DNA of 64,000 nucleotides from Streptomyces sp. NBC_01224 (GCF_036002945.1 NZ_CP108529.1:930001-994000), one strand, 5' to 3'; shown: positions 17,655 through 27,039, numbered from the stretch's first letter. A program made the numbers and translations. The notes: generated by a model from the sequence alone, not told the origin.

Positions 17655-18657
17655 GTGGCCACCATGTCCCTGGCCGAGTACGGCGCAAGCAATATGGACC
17701 TGGCCCTGCGGGGCCTGGAGCTCACGACGCTCGATCCCTACCTCGCCGACCGGCGCTGCCGTGTGGTCCCGGCCCTCGGGCACTTCCCCGTCCGGATGAT
17801 CACCAACGGCGCCGTCGACCGCACCGTCCACGGCTGGATCGCCGACCAACACAGCCGCTCCACCGTCAAGAACAGCCTCGCCGTCCTCGTCCGCGTCATG
17901 GAACAAGCCGTCCGCGACGGGATCCTCACCGTCAACCCCGCCCGAGTCACCGGCTGGCAGCGCGAGTACAAACAGGCCGAGGACGAACTCGACAACCCCC
18001 GGCCCTCGCCCTGCGCGACTGGCCCACCCTGCTCCGCCTCGCCCAGGCACTCACCGACCGATCCCACGACCACTACCGAGGATGGCGCGTGGTCGTCGTC
18101 TTCGCCGCCGCGACCGCCGCCCGCATCGGCGAGGTCTCCGGCGTCCGCGCCTGCGACATCGACACCGAGAACTGGATCTGGACCGTCCGCCGGCAGACCA
18201 CCCCCGCACCCGGCGGACTCACCGACAAGAACACCAAAGGCAAACGCGCCCGCCAAGTCCCCCTCATCGAGGAAATCCGCCCGATGATCGCCGAACGCAT
18301 CCTCGCCGTCGGCCCCAACCCTGACGCGCGGCTCTTCACCGGCCCCCGCGGCGGGCGCATCTCCACCGCCGTCCTACGGGACGCAACCCACTGGGACAAG
18401 GTGGTCACCTCACTCGGCCACGAACACCTACGCCGCCACGACCTCCGCCACACAGGACTCACCTGGTTCGCCGACACGTCCCCGCCCACGTCCTCCGCAA
18501 AATCGCCCGACACGGCTCCCTCCTCACCACCCAGCGCTACCTCCACCCCGACATGACCCAGATCACCAACGCCGGCCACGCCCTCACCGCACACCTCAAC
18601 CCCATCCGCACACCCCTCACCCTCGCCGTCCAGCCGGCAGCAGGACGGCGCCGCTAG
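17655..18657 (+). pseudogene. tyrosine site-specific integrase, two frameshifts
   Basis: A phage-type integrase spread over three frames. Part 1 (from 17655): MSLAEYGASNMDLALRGLEL, a core-binding domain STVKNSLAVLVRVMEQAVRD, to QAEDELDNPR, with a break near 18000. Part 2: VVVFAAATAARIGEVSGVRA (catalytic Arg), NTKGKRARQVPLIEEIRP, HEHLRRHDLRHTGLTWFAD (His-x-x-Arg box), with a break near 18478. Part 3: VLRKIARHGSLLTTQRYLHP (catalytic Tyr) to TAG 18655. The N-terminal arm-binding domain is missing or very short; the frame stays open a little upstream of 17655. Its 3' end is 88 bases from the 3' end of tRNA-Pro, the classical arrangement of an element integrated in that tRNA. Inactive as read. Confidence 0.88.
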
Positions 18658-18745
18658 CCCCCGTGGTCCCCAACTGGTCCCCAAGAAACACGGAAAGGCG
18701 GTACCGGATTTCTCCGATACCGCCTGCGACCTGCGAAAACACAAG

Positions 18746-18819
<74 letters not shown>

Positions 18820-18946
18820 ATGCCCGCCTGACCTGGGGTTTCCCCCTGGCCGAACGCGCATGAGAACAATACCGCACTTCGATGGGTGGTCACGAACACC
18901 TTCCCCGGCTTGACCTCAACCAAACTTGATGTTCAACGCTGAGTCC

Positions 18947-19648
18947 ATGACGAACACAACTGCTGCGCCCACGGGCGACTACCGCGACATGAACCGGCTG
19001 ATGAGCCTGATGACGGGGGACGAGAAGCACGGCCCCGCCGCGACCTCCACGCTGGATGCCCTCTGGGTGCTGTACGACCGGGTGCTGCGGGTGACGCCCG
19101 GCACCGCCGACGCGCCCGACCGCGACCGTTTCCTGCTGTCCAAGGGGCACGGTCCGATGGCGTACTACGCGGTCCTGGCCGCGCACGGTTTCTTCGGCGA
19201 GGAACTGCTCTCCGGCTTCGGGGCGTACGACTCACCGCTCGGGCATCACCCGGACCGGACGCTGGCGCCGGGGATCGAGATCGGCAGCGGGTCGCTGGGG
19301 CACGGGCTGCCGCTGGCCGTGGGAAGCGTGCTCGGCCTACGGGCGCAGGGGCTGACCGACCCGAGGGTGTGGGTGCTGATCGGGGACGCCGAGCTGGACG
19401 AGGGCAGCAATCACGAGGCCCTCGCCTACGCGGGCCCGGCCGGGCTGGAACAGCTGCACACCGTGGTGATCGACAACGCGTCGGCCTCCTACGGCCGGCC
19501 CGGCGGCATCGCGGCCCGGTTCGAGGCTGCAGGCTGGTCGGTCGACTCCGTCGACGGACGCGACCACGAGGCGTTGTACGCGGCCTACACAGCGCCACAC
19601 CCTGGGCGGCCGCAGGCTGTGGTCGCACGCGTCGACCCCAAGAACTGA
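18947..19648 (+). CDS. transketolase, N-terminal (thiamine-diphosphate) subunit
   Basis: A 233-residue subunit of a split transketolase, which moves two-carbon ketol units between sugar phosphates. It has RFLLSKGHGPMAYYAVLAAH, the ThDP-binding block LIGDAELDEGSNHEALAYAG (GDxxxxEG form) and a second metal/ThDP Asn region VVIDNASASYGRPG. ATG 18947 is preferred over TTG 18926 and ATG 18929; none has a strong ribosome site. The C-terminal partner starts 60 bases downstream. Two-gene transketolases of this kind often sit in catabolic clusters rather than being the housekeeping enzyme. The sugar served is unknown. The gene lies directly beyond the tRNA-Pro boundary, in the non-degraded part of the region. 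Confidence 0.85.
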   Translation: MTNTTAAPTGDYRDMNRLMSLMTGDEKHGPAATSTLDALWVLYDRVLRVTPGTADAPDRDRFLLSKGHGPMAYYAVLAAHGFFGEELLSGFGAYDSPLGHHPDRTLAPGIEIGSGSLGHGLPLAVGSVLGLRAQGLTDPRVWVLIGDAELDEGSNHEALAYAGPAGLEQLHTVVIDNASASYGRPGGIAARFEAAGWSVDSVDGRDHEALYAAYTAPHPGRPQAVVARVDPKN

Positions 19649-19707
19649 ACGCACCGGGACGAAATCCGAAGAGACAGAAGCAACGAAACCGGAGAGGGAC
19701 ACTTCAC

Positions 19708-20610
19708 ATGGACACGATGCGTGACCGCTTCATCTCGACCACCTCACAGCTGCTGGACGAGGACCCCCGCCTTGCACTCGTGCTGGCCGAGATCAGCCGG
19801 GACGGCTTCGACCGGGCCGCGCGGGCCCATCCGGACCGGGTCATCAATGTGGGAATCAGGGAACAGCTGCTGATCGGGACGGGCGCCGGGATGGCGCTCA
19901 CCGGCCTGCGACCGATCGTGCACACCTTCGCCAGCTTTCTGGTCGAGCGGCCGTTCGAGCAGGTCAAGCTGGACTTCGGCCATCAGGGAGTGGGCGGTGT
20001 GCTGGTGAGTGCCGGAGGCTCGTACGACTGGCCGGCGGGCGGCTTCACCCACATGTCACCGGGCGATGTCGCTCTCATGGACACCCTCGACGGCTGGACG
20101 GTGCACGTCCCGGGCCACCCCGACGAGGCCGAGGAGCTGCTGCGGCAGGCTGCGGCCGGGGTCGGCCGGGTGTACGTACGGCTGTCGCTGCAGTCCAACG
20201 ACCGGGCGCGGCCGGTCGGCGCGGGGACCGGGTTCACAGCGGTGCGGGAGGGGGAGGGCGGGGTGGTGATCGCGGTCGGACCGATGCTCGACAATGTCCT
20301 CGCGGCGACCGACGGCCTCGATGTGACCGTGCTGTACGCGACGACGGTGCGCCCCTTCGACGGGGCCGGGCTGCGGCGGGCGGTCGGTGATCACGGGGCA
20401 GCCGATGTGGTGATCGTCGAGCCGTATCTGGCGGGCACGTCCACGGCCGCGGCCAATGACGCACTCGCCGAGCGGCCGCACCGCGTGCTGGGCCTCGGGG
20501 TGGGGCGGGCCGAGCTGCGCAAGTACGGGGAAATGGACGAGCACCTCGCCGCCCACGGTCTGGATCCGCGGGGGCTGCGGGAGCGGATCGGCGGGTTCCT
20601 CCACCGATGA
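19708..20610 (+). CDS. transketolase, C-terminal (pyrimidine-binding) subunit
   Basis: A 300-residue partner of the preceding subunit. ATG 19708 follows GGAGAGGGA by 9 bases. The pyrimidine-binding domain has DRVINVGIREQLLIGTGAGM, in which the Glu of GIREQ activates the ThDP cofactor, then THMSPGDVALMDTLDGW. The C-terminal transketolase domain (VTVLYATTVRPFDGAGLRRA, then VVIVEPYLAGTS) follows. Length fits DXS/transketolase-type beta subunits. It is co-transcribed with the N-subunit; the next gene has its own promoter. Confidence 0.87.
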   Translation: MDTMRDRFISTTSQLLDEDPRLALVLAEISRDGFDRAARAHPDRVINVGIREQLLIGTGAGMALTGLRPIVHTFASFLVERPFEQVKLDFGHQGVGGVLVSAGGSYDWPAGGFTHMSPGDVALMDTLDGWTVHVPGHPDEAEELLRQAAAGVGRVYVRLSLQSNDRARPVGAGTGFTAVREGEGGVVIAVGPMLDNVLAATDGLDVTVLYATTVRPFDGAGLRRAVGDHGAADVVIVEPYLAGTSTAAANDALAERPHRVLGLGVGRAELRKYGEMDEHLAAHGLDPRGLRERIGGFLHR

Positions 20611-20696
20611 CCGGGGCGGTGCCCTCGTACCGGGACAACCGCTCTCCCCCAACCCGCGCCAGAAGCCCCGAAGTCACAGAGTGCGCTCCCGGCCCA

Positions 20697-20725
20697 TTGA
20701 CCCCATCAAGACCTGAACCTACTCT
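20697..20725 (+). promoter_or_regulatory. predicted promoter of the ThuA/dehydrogenase gene
   Basis: TTGACC (20697-20702), a 17-base spacer and TACTCT (20720-20725), close to the vegetative-type promoter of Streptomyces. Transcription would start near 20732, about 60 bases before the ATG. Confidence 0.55.
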
Positions 20726-20739
20726 GAGCGATGCACTCC

Positions 20740-20753
20740 AGAAAGCGCTTTCT
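20740..20753. promoter_or_regulatory. LacI-type operator
   Basis: The perfect palindrome AGAAAGCGCTTTCT lies 14 bases after the predicted -10 hexamer, where a bound repressor would block early elongation. The same 14-mer occurs at 29926-29939, next to a LacI gene. The central CG within an AANCGNTT-like core is typical of LacI/GalR sites. Confidence 0.75.
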
Positions 20754-20791
20754 AAATCCCGTAGTCGGCATCTACCGCACAGGGAGCGCCC

Positions 20792-23700
20792 ATGAGTCAT
20801 CGCCCGCTGCAAAGCCGCCCGTTACGAGGTCGCCGCTTTCCTTCGCCGCTCATCGCCGTCACCGCGCTCCTGGCGTTGGTCGTCGGTCTTCTGGCGGCCT
20901 CGCCGCCCCGGGCCCACGCGGCTTCCTTCCGGGTCCTGGTCTACTCCGAGGTCACCAACTTCCCTCACGACTCGATTCCCGCCGGGATCGAAGCGATCCA
21001 GAAGCTCGGCGCCGAGAACGGCTTCGAGGTCGAGGCGACCGAAGACTCCGCCGTCTTCAACGACACCGATCTCACCCGCTTCCAGGCGGTCGTGTTCAAC
21101 AACACCAACTCCACACCGGAAACAGGTGACTTGCTGAACACCGACGAGCGGGCGGCCCTGCAGAAGTACATCCGTGCGGGAGGCGGCTGGGTCGGTCTGC
21201 ATGCCGCGTCCGCCAGTGAGCGCGACTGGGACTGGTACGAGGGTCTTACCGGTGCCATCTTCGACCAGCACCCGGCCGTGCAGACCGGCCGGATCAAGGT
21301 CCTCGATCACGCGCACCCCTCCACCAAGGGCCTTCCGGACCTCTGGGAGCGTACGGAGGAGTGGTACAACTGGCGCACCAATCCCACCTCCAAGGTGCAC
21401 ACCCTCGCGCAGATCAAGGTGCGCGACGGCATCACCGGGCTCGACGAGGGCGTGGACCATCCGTGGTCCTGGTGCCAGAACTACGACGGCGGCCGCTCCT
21501 GGTTCACCGCAGGCGGGCACGCGTCCTCGGCGTTCCAGGAGGAGGACTTCGTCCAGCACCTGCTCGGCGGTATCGAATGGGCCGCGGGTGCGAAGCCCGG
21601 TGACTGCACGGCGACGCGGACCGGTTCGTTCCAGCGGACCGCGCTGGCCACCAGCGACCTCGCCGACCCGTTCGAACTCGCCGTCGCCCCCGACCGCCGG
21701 GTGTTCTTCGCCCAGCGCACCGGGAAGCTGAAGGTCATCGACCAGCAGACGATGAAGGTGTCGACTGCGCTGGACTTCGCGTACACACCGGAGATGACCA
21801 GTCAGTCCGACGGACTGCTCGGCCTCGCCCTCGACCCGGGCTTCGCCACGAACAACTGGCTCTATCTGCTGCACTCCGACAAGACCGAGAAACAACTCGA
21901 TCTCTCCCGGTTCACCGTCACCGGCAATACAGTCGATCCCGCCTCGGAGAAGCGGCTGTTGACCATACCGACCTGGCGGGGTGAGGGCCGGGCCAATTCC
22001 CATATGGCCGGATCACTCGCCTTCGACAAGGCCGGCAACCTGTACGCGGCGACCGGGGACAACACCGATCCGTTCGCCTCGGACGGCTTCAACCCGATCG
22101 ACGAGGGCGCGGGCCGGCGCGCCTGGGACGCCCAGGGCACGGCGGGCAATACGAACGATCTGCGTGGCAAGATTCTGCGCATCACGCCCAGGGACAACGG
22201 TACGTACACCGTTCCCGAGGGCAATCTCTTCGCGCCCGGTACGGAGAAGACGCGTCCGGAGATCTACGCGATGGGGATGCGCAATCCCTTCCGGATCACC
22301 ACCGATCCGCTCAGCGGCGCGCTGATGGTCGCCGACTACGGTCCGGACGCCAAGGAGGCGGTCGCCGATCGCGGGCCCGAGGGGACCGTCGAGTACACCC
22401 GTATCACCAAGGCCGGGAACTTCGGCTGGCCGTACTGCATAGGCAACAACACCCCCTTCACTGACTACGACTTCACGACGAAGAAGTCGGGTCCGAAGTT
22501 CGACTGCGCGGCGCTCGTCAATGACTCACCGAACAACACCGGGCTGCGGCAGCTGCCGCCTGCCCAGCCCGCCACCGTCTGGTACGCCTACTCCGCATCC
22601 GCCGAATTCCCGGAGCTCGGCACCGGAGGCGGCGGCCCGATGAGCGGTCCCGTCTACGACTACGACCCGGACAACACCTACCGCACCAAATTCCCGGAGT
22701 ACTTCGAGGGGAAGTGGATCAACTACGAACTGACCCGCCGGTGGTTCAAGACGTTCTCCTTCCAGCAGAAGGACCAGACGTTCGACGATCCGCGGTTCGC
22801 TCCCGTCAAGGCCGGTGAACTCCAGTCCATCAACGGCATCTTCCAGGACATGCAGTGGAACCAGCCCTTCGATGCCGACTTCGGTCCCGACGGAGCGCTG
22901 TACGTCATCGACTTCGGGCTCGGCAGCGGTACGGGCCGCGGTGGCAGCAACGAGGGTGCCGGCATCTACCGGATCGACTACGTCGGTGACGGACGGCTGC
23001 CCGATGCGAAGATCACCACGAGCCGGGACAACGGTCCGGCGCCGCTGACGGTCGGCTTCTCCAGCGCCGGTTCCGGACTGCCCGGCGGCCGGCCTGTCTC
23101 GTATGCGTGGGACTTCGACGGGAACGGCACCACCGACTCGACCGACGCGAACCCCTCGTACACCTATCGCACGAAGGGGCTGGTCACCGCGCGGCTCACG
23201 GTCACCGGGCCCGGCGGTCTCACGGCGCAGGCCGTGCAGGACATCACCGTCGGCAACTCCCGTCCGGAAGTGACCATCAAACAGCCCCCGAACGGCGGGG
23301 TGTTCAGCTTCGGCGACACCATCCCCTTCACCGTCGAGGTCAAGGACAAGGAGGACAGGAAGAACGGTCCGATCGACTGCTCACGGGTGGTCGTGCAGTC
23401 GCAGCTCGGCCATGACACCCATCTGCATCCGCTCGACAACTACACCGGCTGCACAGGGGAGATCGTCACGGATGCCGGGGACAGCCACGGTCCGGGACAG
23501 AACCTGTACTACGGAATCACCGCCCAGTACGAGGACAAGGGCGCTCCGGGCGCACCCGCGCTGACCGGTTCCACCTCGCTCACTCTGCGTACCGCCTTCC
23601 GCGAGGCCGAGCACTTCACGGCGACCGGCGGTACTCACGGCGGCGCGGTGATCGGGAGCAGGCCCGATGCCTCCGGCGGGAAACGACTGACCGAGATCGA

Positions 23701-24274
23701 GGACGGTGACTGGATCAGCTTCGATCCGGTGAACCTGAAGAACATCGACTCGGTGACCGTCGGTGCGGCCTCCGGCGGGATCGGCGGGAATGTCGAATTC
23801 CGGGCCGGGTCACCGACGGGCCCACTGCTCGGCAAGGTGACCGTCCCGAACACCGGTGACTGGGGCAAGGTCGTCTCACCGACGACGGCACTGACGGATC
23901 CCGGCGGCAGCATGAAGCTGTACGCGGTGTTCAGCAACCCGGATTGGAGCAGCGACAAGGCCGATCTGTTCGCGGTCGACTGGCTGCATTTCAACGGTCC
24001 CGGCGTCGAGAAGAGGCACGGTACGAAGGTCGCGGTGAAGGCGGCCCCGGCGACGGGCACCGCACCGCTCGCCGTGGCACTGAGCAGCGTGGTGGAGCCG
24101 GTGGCCGGGCGCACGATCGCCTCGTACCACTGGGACTTCGGCGACAACACCAAAGCGGAGGGTGCGACTGCCACGCACACCTATGACCGGAAGGGTGCGT
24201 ACACCGCGCATCTGACGGTCACCGACGACAAGGGCGACACCAGCACCGGTTTTGTACGCATCGACGTGAGTTGA
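20792..24274 (+). CDS. secreted ThuA / sugar dehydrogenase / PKD / CBM6 / PKD protein
   Basis: A 1160-residue exported multidomain protein. The signal peptide ends at AHA-ASF (about 43). The ThuA-like (glutamine-amidotransferase fold) domain is residues about 45-270: FRVLVYSEVTNFPHDSIPAG, GWVGLHAAS. The soluble glucose-dehydrogenase beta-propeller is about 280-730: GLLGLALDPGFATNNWLYLL, YAMGMRNPFRITTD, GNFGWPYCIGNN. A PKD domain is about 735-823 (YAWDFDGNGTTDSTDANPSY), CBM6 about 935-1069 (FREAEHFTATGGTHGG), and a second PKD about 1076-1160. ThuA proteins oxidise or handle disaccharides in other bacteria, and PQQ-type propellers oxidise sugars, so oxidation of an extracellular sugar is a fair guess. 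It has its own promoter and LacI-type operator, and the sugar isomerase-like gene follows 14 bases after it. Confidence 0.9.
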   Translation: MSHRPLQSRPLRGRRFPSPLIAVTALLALVVGLLAASPPRAHAASFRVLVYSEVTNFPHDSIPAGIEAIQKLGAENGFEVEATEDSAVFNDTDLTRFQAVVFNNTNSTPETGDLLNTDERAALQKYIRAGGGWVGLHAASASERDWDWYEGLTGAIFDQHPAVQTGRIKVLDHAHPSTKGLPDLWERTEEWYNWRTNPTSKVHTLAQIKVRDGITGLDEGVDHPWSWCQNYDGGRSWFTAGGHASSAFQEEDFVQHLLGGIEWAAGAKPGDCTATRTGSFQRTALATSDLADPFELAVAPDRRVFFAQRTGKLKVIDQQTMKVSTALDFAYTPEMTSQSDGLLGLALDPGFATNNWLYLLHSDKTEKQLDLSRFTVTGNTVDPASEKRLLTIPTWRGEGRANSHMAGSLAFDKAGNLYAATGDNTDPFASDGFNPIDEGAGRRAWDAQGTAGNTNDLRGKILRITPRDNGTYTVPEGNLFAPGTEKTRPEIYAMGMRNPFRITTDPLSGALMVADYGPDAKEAVADRGPEGTVEYTRITKAGNFGWPYCIGNNTPFTDYDFTTKKSGPKFDCAALVNDSPNNTGLRQLPPAQPATVWYAYSASAEFPELGTGGGGPMSGPVYDYDPDNTYRTKFPEYFEGKWINYELTRRWFKTFSFQQKDQTFDDPRFAPVKAGELQSINGIFQDMQWNQPFDADFGPDGALYVIDFGLGSGTGRGGSNEGAGIYRIDYVGDGRLPDAKITTSRDNGPAPLTVGFSSAGSGLPGGRPVSYAWDFDGNGTTDSTDANPSYTYRTKGLVTARLTVTGPGGLTAQAVQDITVGNSRPEVTIKQPPNGGVFSFGDTIPFTVEVKDKEDRKNGPIDCSRVVVQSQLGHDTHLHPLDNYTGCTGEIVTDAGDSHGPGQNLYYGITAQYEDKGAPGAPALTGSTSLTLRTAFREAEHFTATGGTHGGAVIGSRPDASGGKRLTEIEDGDWISFDPVNLKNIDSVTVGAASGGIGGNVEFRAGSPTGPLLGKVTVPNTGDWGKVVSPTTALTDPGGSMKLYAVFSNPDWSSDKADLFAVDWLHFNGPGVEKRHGTKVAVKAAPATGTAPLAVALSSVVEPVAGRTIASYHWDFGDNTKAEGATATHTYDRKGAYTAHLTVTDDKGDTSTGFVRIDVS

Positions 24275-24288
24275 GAGGGGAGACCCGC

Positions 24289-25146
24289 ATGGACCGCACA
24301 CGACGCACCTTCCTTGGCACGGCCGTGGGCATCGCCGCTGCCGCAGGGCTCGGCACCGGCCCCGCGTCCGCCACCGAAGCCCGCCGCTGCCGGCGCATCC
24401 CGCCGTCCGGGATCGGCATGCACCTCTACACCATGCGTACGCCGTTGGCGACGGACTTCAGGGGCACTGTTGAGCGGCTGGCGGAGATCGGCTATGCCAC
24501 GGTCGGGGTGAGCGGCCGGCACGGCCACAGCGCGGCCGGCATCCGGCGGATGCTCGACGAGAGCCGGCTGCGGGCCGTTCTCGAACATGTCGGCTACGAC
24601 ATCGTGAAGGGGGCCGGACTCCCCCAGGCACTGGAGGACATCCACACCCTGGGCGGCAGGTGGATCGTCGTGCCCAGCCTGCCGGGTTCGCTGCACAGTC
24701 CGGCCGGATACCGCGAAGTGGCCAAGGAGTTCAACCGGGTGGGGCTCGCCGCGCGCGAGTCCGGGCTGAAGCTGCTGTACCACAATCACGGGACGGATCA
24801 TCAGGTGGTGGACGGCGTCAGCCTCTACGACATCCTGCTCACCGAAACCGACCCGGAACTGGTCGGTTTCGAGCTGGATCTGTACTGGGCGGCCAACGGC
24901 GGCGCCTCCGCGCCCGGGGAGCTCTTCGTACGGCATCCGCGACGCTTCCCGGCACTTCATGTGAAGGACATGGCGCCGAACGGGGACTTCGCGGACGTCG
25001 GCTCGGGGGTGCTGGACTTCCCGGCGATGTTCGACACGGCGCGGCAGGGCGGTGTGAAGCAGTGGCTGGTGGAGCACGACGCGCCGGCTGATCCGTTCGC
25101 CTCGGCGCTCGCGAGCTATACGTATCTTTCCCGGCTGCGCTACTGA
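24289..25146 (+). CDS. Tat-exported sugar phosphate isomerase/epimerase-family protein
   Basis: A 285-residue TIM-barrel protein of the AP-endonuclease-2 / xylose-isomerase-like superfamily. ATG 24289 follows GAGAGGGGAG. The twin-arginine signal is RTRRTFLGTAVGIAAAAGLG, cut near PASA-TEA. Barrel motifs are IGMHLYTMRTPL, LLYHNHGTDHQ (metal His), VGFELDLYWAANGGA (Asp/Glu), PALHVKDMAPNGDF (His, Asp) and WLVEHDAPA (Glu). These are the usual metal ligands. It lies right after the secreted ThuA/dehydrogenase gene, so both probably work on the same sugar outside the membrane. Export is unusual for sugar-phosphate enzymes; a free sugar or keto-sugar is the likelier substrate. It ends at a strong terminator. 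Confidence 0.85.
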   Translation: MDRTRRTFLGTAVGIAAAAGLGTGPASATEARRCRRIPPSGIGMHLYTMRTPLATDFRGTVERLAEIGYATVGVSGRHGHSAAGIRRMLDESRLRAVLEHVGYDIVKGAGLPQALEDIHTLGGRWIVVPSLPGSLHSPAGYREVAKEFNRVGLAARESGLKLLYHNHGTDHQVVDGVSLYDILLTETDPELVGFELDLYWAANGGASAPGELFVRHPRRFPALHVKDMAPNGDFADVGSGVLDFPAMFDTARQGGVKQWLVEHDAPADPFASALASYTYLSRLRY

Positions 25147-25168
25147 GACCGAGCTGGCAGGCACACGG

Positions 25169-25207
25169 AGCGGCCCCGGGTTGCGCGTACCGCAGCCCGG
25201 GGCCGCT
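25169..25207. terminator. bidirectional hairpin terminator
   Basis: A 17-bp stem (AGCGGCCCCGGGTTGCG pairs with 25191-25207, one G-T wobble) with loop CGTAC. It lies between convergent genes ending at 25146 and 25214. There is no U-run, as is normal for Streptomyces. Confidence 0.8.
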
Positions 25208-25213
25208 GCGCAT

Positions 25214-26161
25214 TCAGCGGGCGGCAAGCAGCTCCCCGTACCAGTCGAGCGTCGAATCCACCGTGGCGGAAAGGGGATTGGGGACGAGGCCGTACGCCTT
25301 CTCGATCGCCGAGGAGTCGACGATCTGCGCCTCCGTGTGCTGGTAGAACATCTCGGCGTACTCCGCCATGAAGACCTCGTCGAAGGGGCCGAACGGACGC
25401 GGTTCGTCGACGACCGTGATATTCAGGGGGCGGCCGGTGTGTTCCTCGATCATCGCGAAGATCTGTCGGGTGGTCTGTGCCGGGGCTGTCGGCAGGTGCC
25501 AGACCCGGCCGTCGGCGTCCGGATTCTCGCCCAGCGTGGCGAGCCCGGCGGCGACGTCGCCGATGTAGGTGTAGCTGTGCGGCAGGTCGATGTCGCCGAG
25601 GGCCGGGACCTCTCCCCCGGTCAGTGCGGCGGGGAAGACGGCGCCACCGAGGGTGGAGTTGAGGACGCCGGGTCCGACGAAGTCGGCGGACCGGCCCAGG
25701 ACGACACGGAGCCGCCCTTCCCTGTGTGCCGCGAGATAGCGGGCATCCAGCTCGGCACGCATCCGGCCCTTGCGGGTCGTCGCGTTCCATGGGGTGTCCT
25801 CGGTCATGACGGCGCCGTGCGTCTCGCCGTACGGGTAGAGCGTGTCGAGTACGACGAGGCGCGCACCGACTGCCTCGGCCGCTGCGAGAACCGCCTCCTG
25901 GATCCGTGGCATCACCTCGACCTGGAGGTGGTAGCCGACGTTGACACAGTGATACACGACGGCGGCGCCATCGGCCGCGGCGCGGGCGCCGTCCGCGGTC
26001 GCGACATCGGCGGCGAACCGCTCGACGCCCTCGATCGCGGGCCCGTCGCCCGCCCGGTCGACGAGCCGGACCGGGTGGCCGCGGTGGGCAAGTTCGACGG
26101 CGAGCGCGGTGCCGGCCGGGCCGGCGCCGAGAACGACCTGAAGATCACGTGTTGCGGTCAT
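25214..26161 (-). CDS. NAD(P)-dependent epimerase/dehydratase-like protein
   Basis: A 315-residue atypical short-chain dehydrogenase. ATG 26161 begins MTATRDLQVVLGAGPAGTAL; the dinucleotide-binding loop is GAGPAGTA, a variant of GxxGxxG. The rest follows the family: VVYHCVNVGYHLQ, LVVLDTLYPYGETHGAVMTE with Tyr in the active-site region (YxxxK is not obvious; TTRKG follows), and LPHSYTYIGDVAAGLATL for the substrate side. The substrate is unknown. It is transcribed divergently from a TetR gene; the 149-bp gap holds two matching 15-bp repeats, so TetR control is likely. The longer reading to 26275 would run through those repeats and is rejected. Confidence 0.82.
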   Translation of the reverse strand: MTATRDLQVVLGAGPAGTALAVELAHRGHPVRLVDRAGDGPAIEGVERFAADVATADGARAAADGAAVVYHCVNVGYHLQVEVMPRIQEAVLAAAEAVGARLVVLDTLYPYGETHGAVMTEDTPWNATTRKGRMRAELDARYLAAHREGRLRVVLGRSADFVGPGVLNSTLGGAVFPAALTGGEVPALGDIDLPHSYTYIGDVAAGLATLGENPDADGRVWHLPTAPAQTTRQIFAMIEEHTGRPLNITVVDEPRPFGPFDEVFMAEYAEMFYQHTEAQIVDSSAIEKAYGLVPNPLSATVDSTLDWYGELLAAR

Positions 26162-26219
26162 GGCATGCCCCTTTTGATCGACTCTGGATCGACTTGATTC
26201 GCTACGACTTCTTGCAACT

Positions 26220-26234
26220 GTTAGAGACAGTAAC
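26220..26234. promoter_or_regulatory. putative TetR operator, copy 1
   Basis: GTTAGAGACAGTAAC: GTTA and TAAC arms around a 7-base centre. It shares GTTAGAnnCnnTAAC with copy 2 and lies in the divergent gap between the epimerase-like and TetR genes. Confidence 0.6.
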
Positions 26235-26263
26235 TCTCGCAATGGGTCATCGCAAGATCCACT

Positions 26264-26278
26264 GTTAGACTCCATAAC
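26264..26278. promoter_or_regulatory. putative TetR operator, copy 2
   Basis: GTTAGACTCCATAAC; with one more base pair on each side and then another, the arms become CTGTTA and TAACAG (26262-26280). The distance to copy 1 is 44 bp, close to four helical turns, so both would face the same side of the DNA. Confidence 0.65.
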
Positions 26279-26310
26279 AGAAGTGAGTCCACCTAGCGAA
26301 GGACGAGCCG

Positions 26311-27039
26311 GTGATGGTCCGAGCCGAGCAGGGGCCGCGTGCCCGGTACCGGGAGCAAACCCGGTCGGAGATCAAGGAAGTCGCGCTTCAGCAGCTCGCC
26401 GATGGCGGGGTCGGGGCGCTCGCGCTGACCCGCATCGCCAAGGAAATGGGGCTTTCAGGACCGGCGCTCTACCGCTACTTCGCCAGCCGGGACGATCTGC
26501 TGAGCGCACTGATCCGGGATGCGTACGACGACGCGGCAGCGGCGATGGCCGAAGCGTCGGCCGACGCATCGACCGTCTCGCAGGGCCCTCGCGGACGGCT
26601 GCACACGCTTGCCGATGCCTACCGGGCCTGGGCGGTCGAGGAGCCGCACCGCTATCTGCTGATCCAGGGCGCACCCGTGCCGGGCTATGTCGCTCCGGAC
26701 GACACGCTGGACCGGGCCCGTGCCGTTCTCGGGCCTTTCCTGGCAGTCTTCGCTGACGGAACACCGGGAGCCCGGGTCGCTGCGGTGGTGGCAGAGATGA
26801 CGGTGTGGCTGGGCACGGACGGGGCTGTGGGCGATTGGGTGGCCGAGTACGCACCGACTGCGGCCGGGGACACCGGAAAGTCGGCACAGGCGTTGGCGGG
26901 TGCGGTGCTGGCGTGGGCACAGCTGCACGGTTCTGTGGGACTGGAGGCCGCAGGGCAGTTCGTGGGTATGGGCCACAGCGGCGCCACGTTGCTGGGCGCG
27001 CAAACGGAGATGCTGGCGGACGCGTTCGGGCTGGAGTGA
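26311..27039 (+). CDS. TetR/AcrR family regulator
   Basis: A 242-residue one-component regulator. GTG 26311 or ATG 26314 follow AAGGACGAG. The DNA-binding domain is residues about 15-65: RSEIKEVALQQLADGGVGAL, LTRIAKEMGLSGPALYRYFA (helices 2-3 of the HTH), SRDDLLSALIRDAYD. The C-terminal ligand domain contains YRAWAVEEPHRYLLIQGAPV, a pattern of the WHG/TetR_C_33 type. It faces a divergent epimerase-like gene across two matching palindromes and is the obvious candidate to repress both. Terminated by a hairpin shared with the converging ABC operon. Confidence 0.88.
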   Translation: MMVRAEQGPRARYREQTRSEIKEVALQQLADGGVGALALTRIAKEMGLSGPALYRYFASRDDLLSALIRDAYDDAAAAMAEASADASTVSQGPRGRLHTLADAYRAWAVEEPHRYLLIQGAPVPGYVAPDDTLDRARAVLGPFLAVFADGTPGARVAAVVAEMTVWLGTDGAVGDWVAEYAPTAAGDTGKSAQALAGAVLAWAQLHGSVGLEAAGQFVGMGHSGATLLGAQTEMLADAFGLE

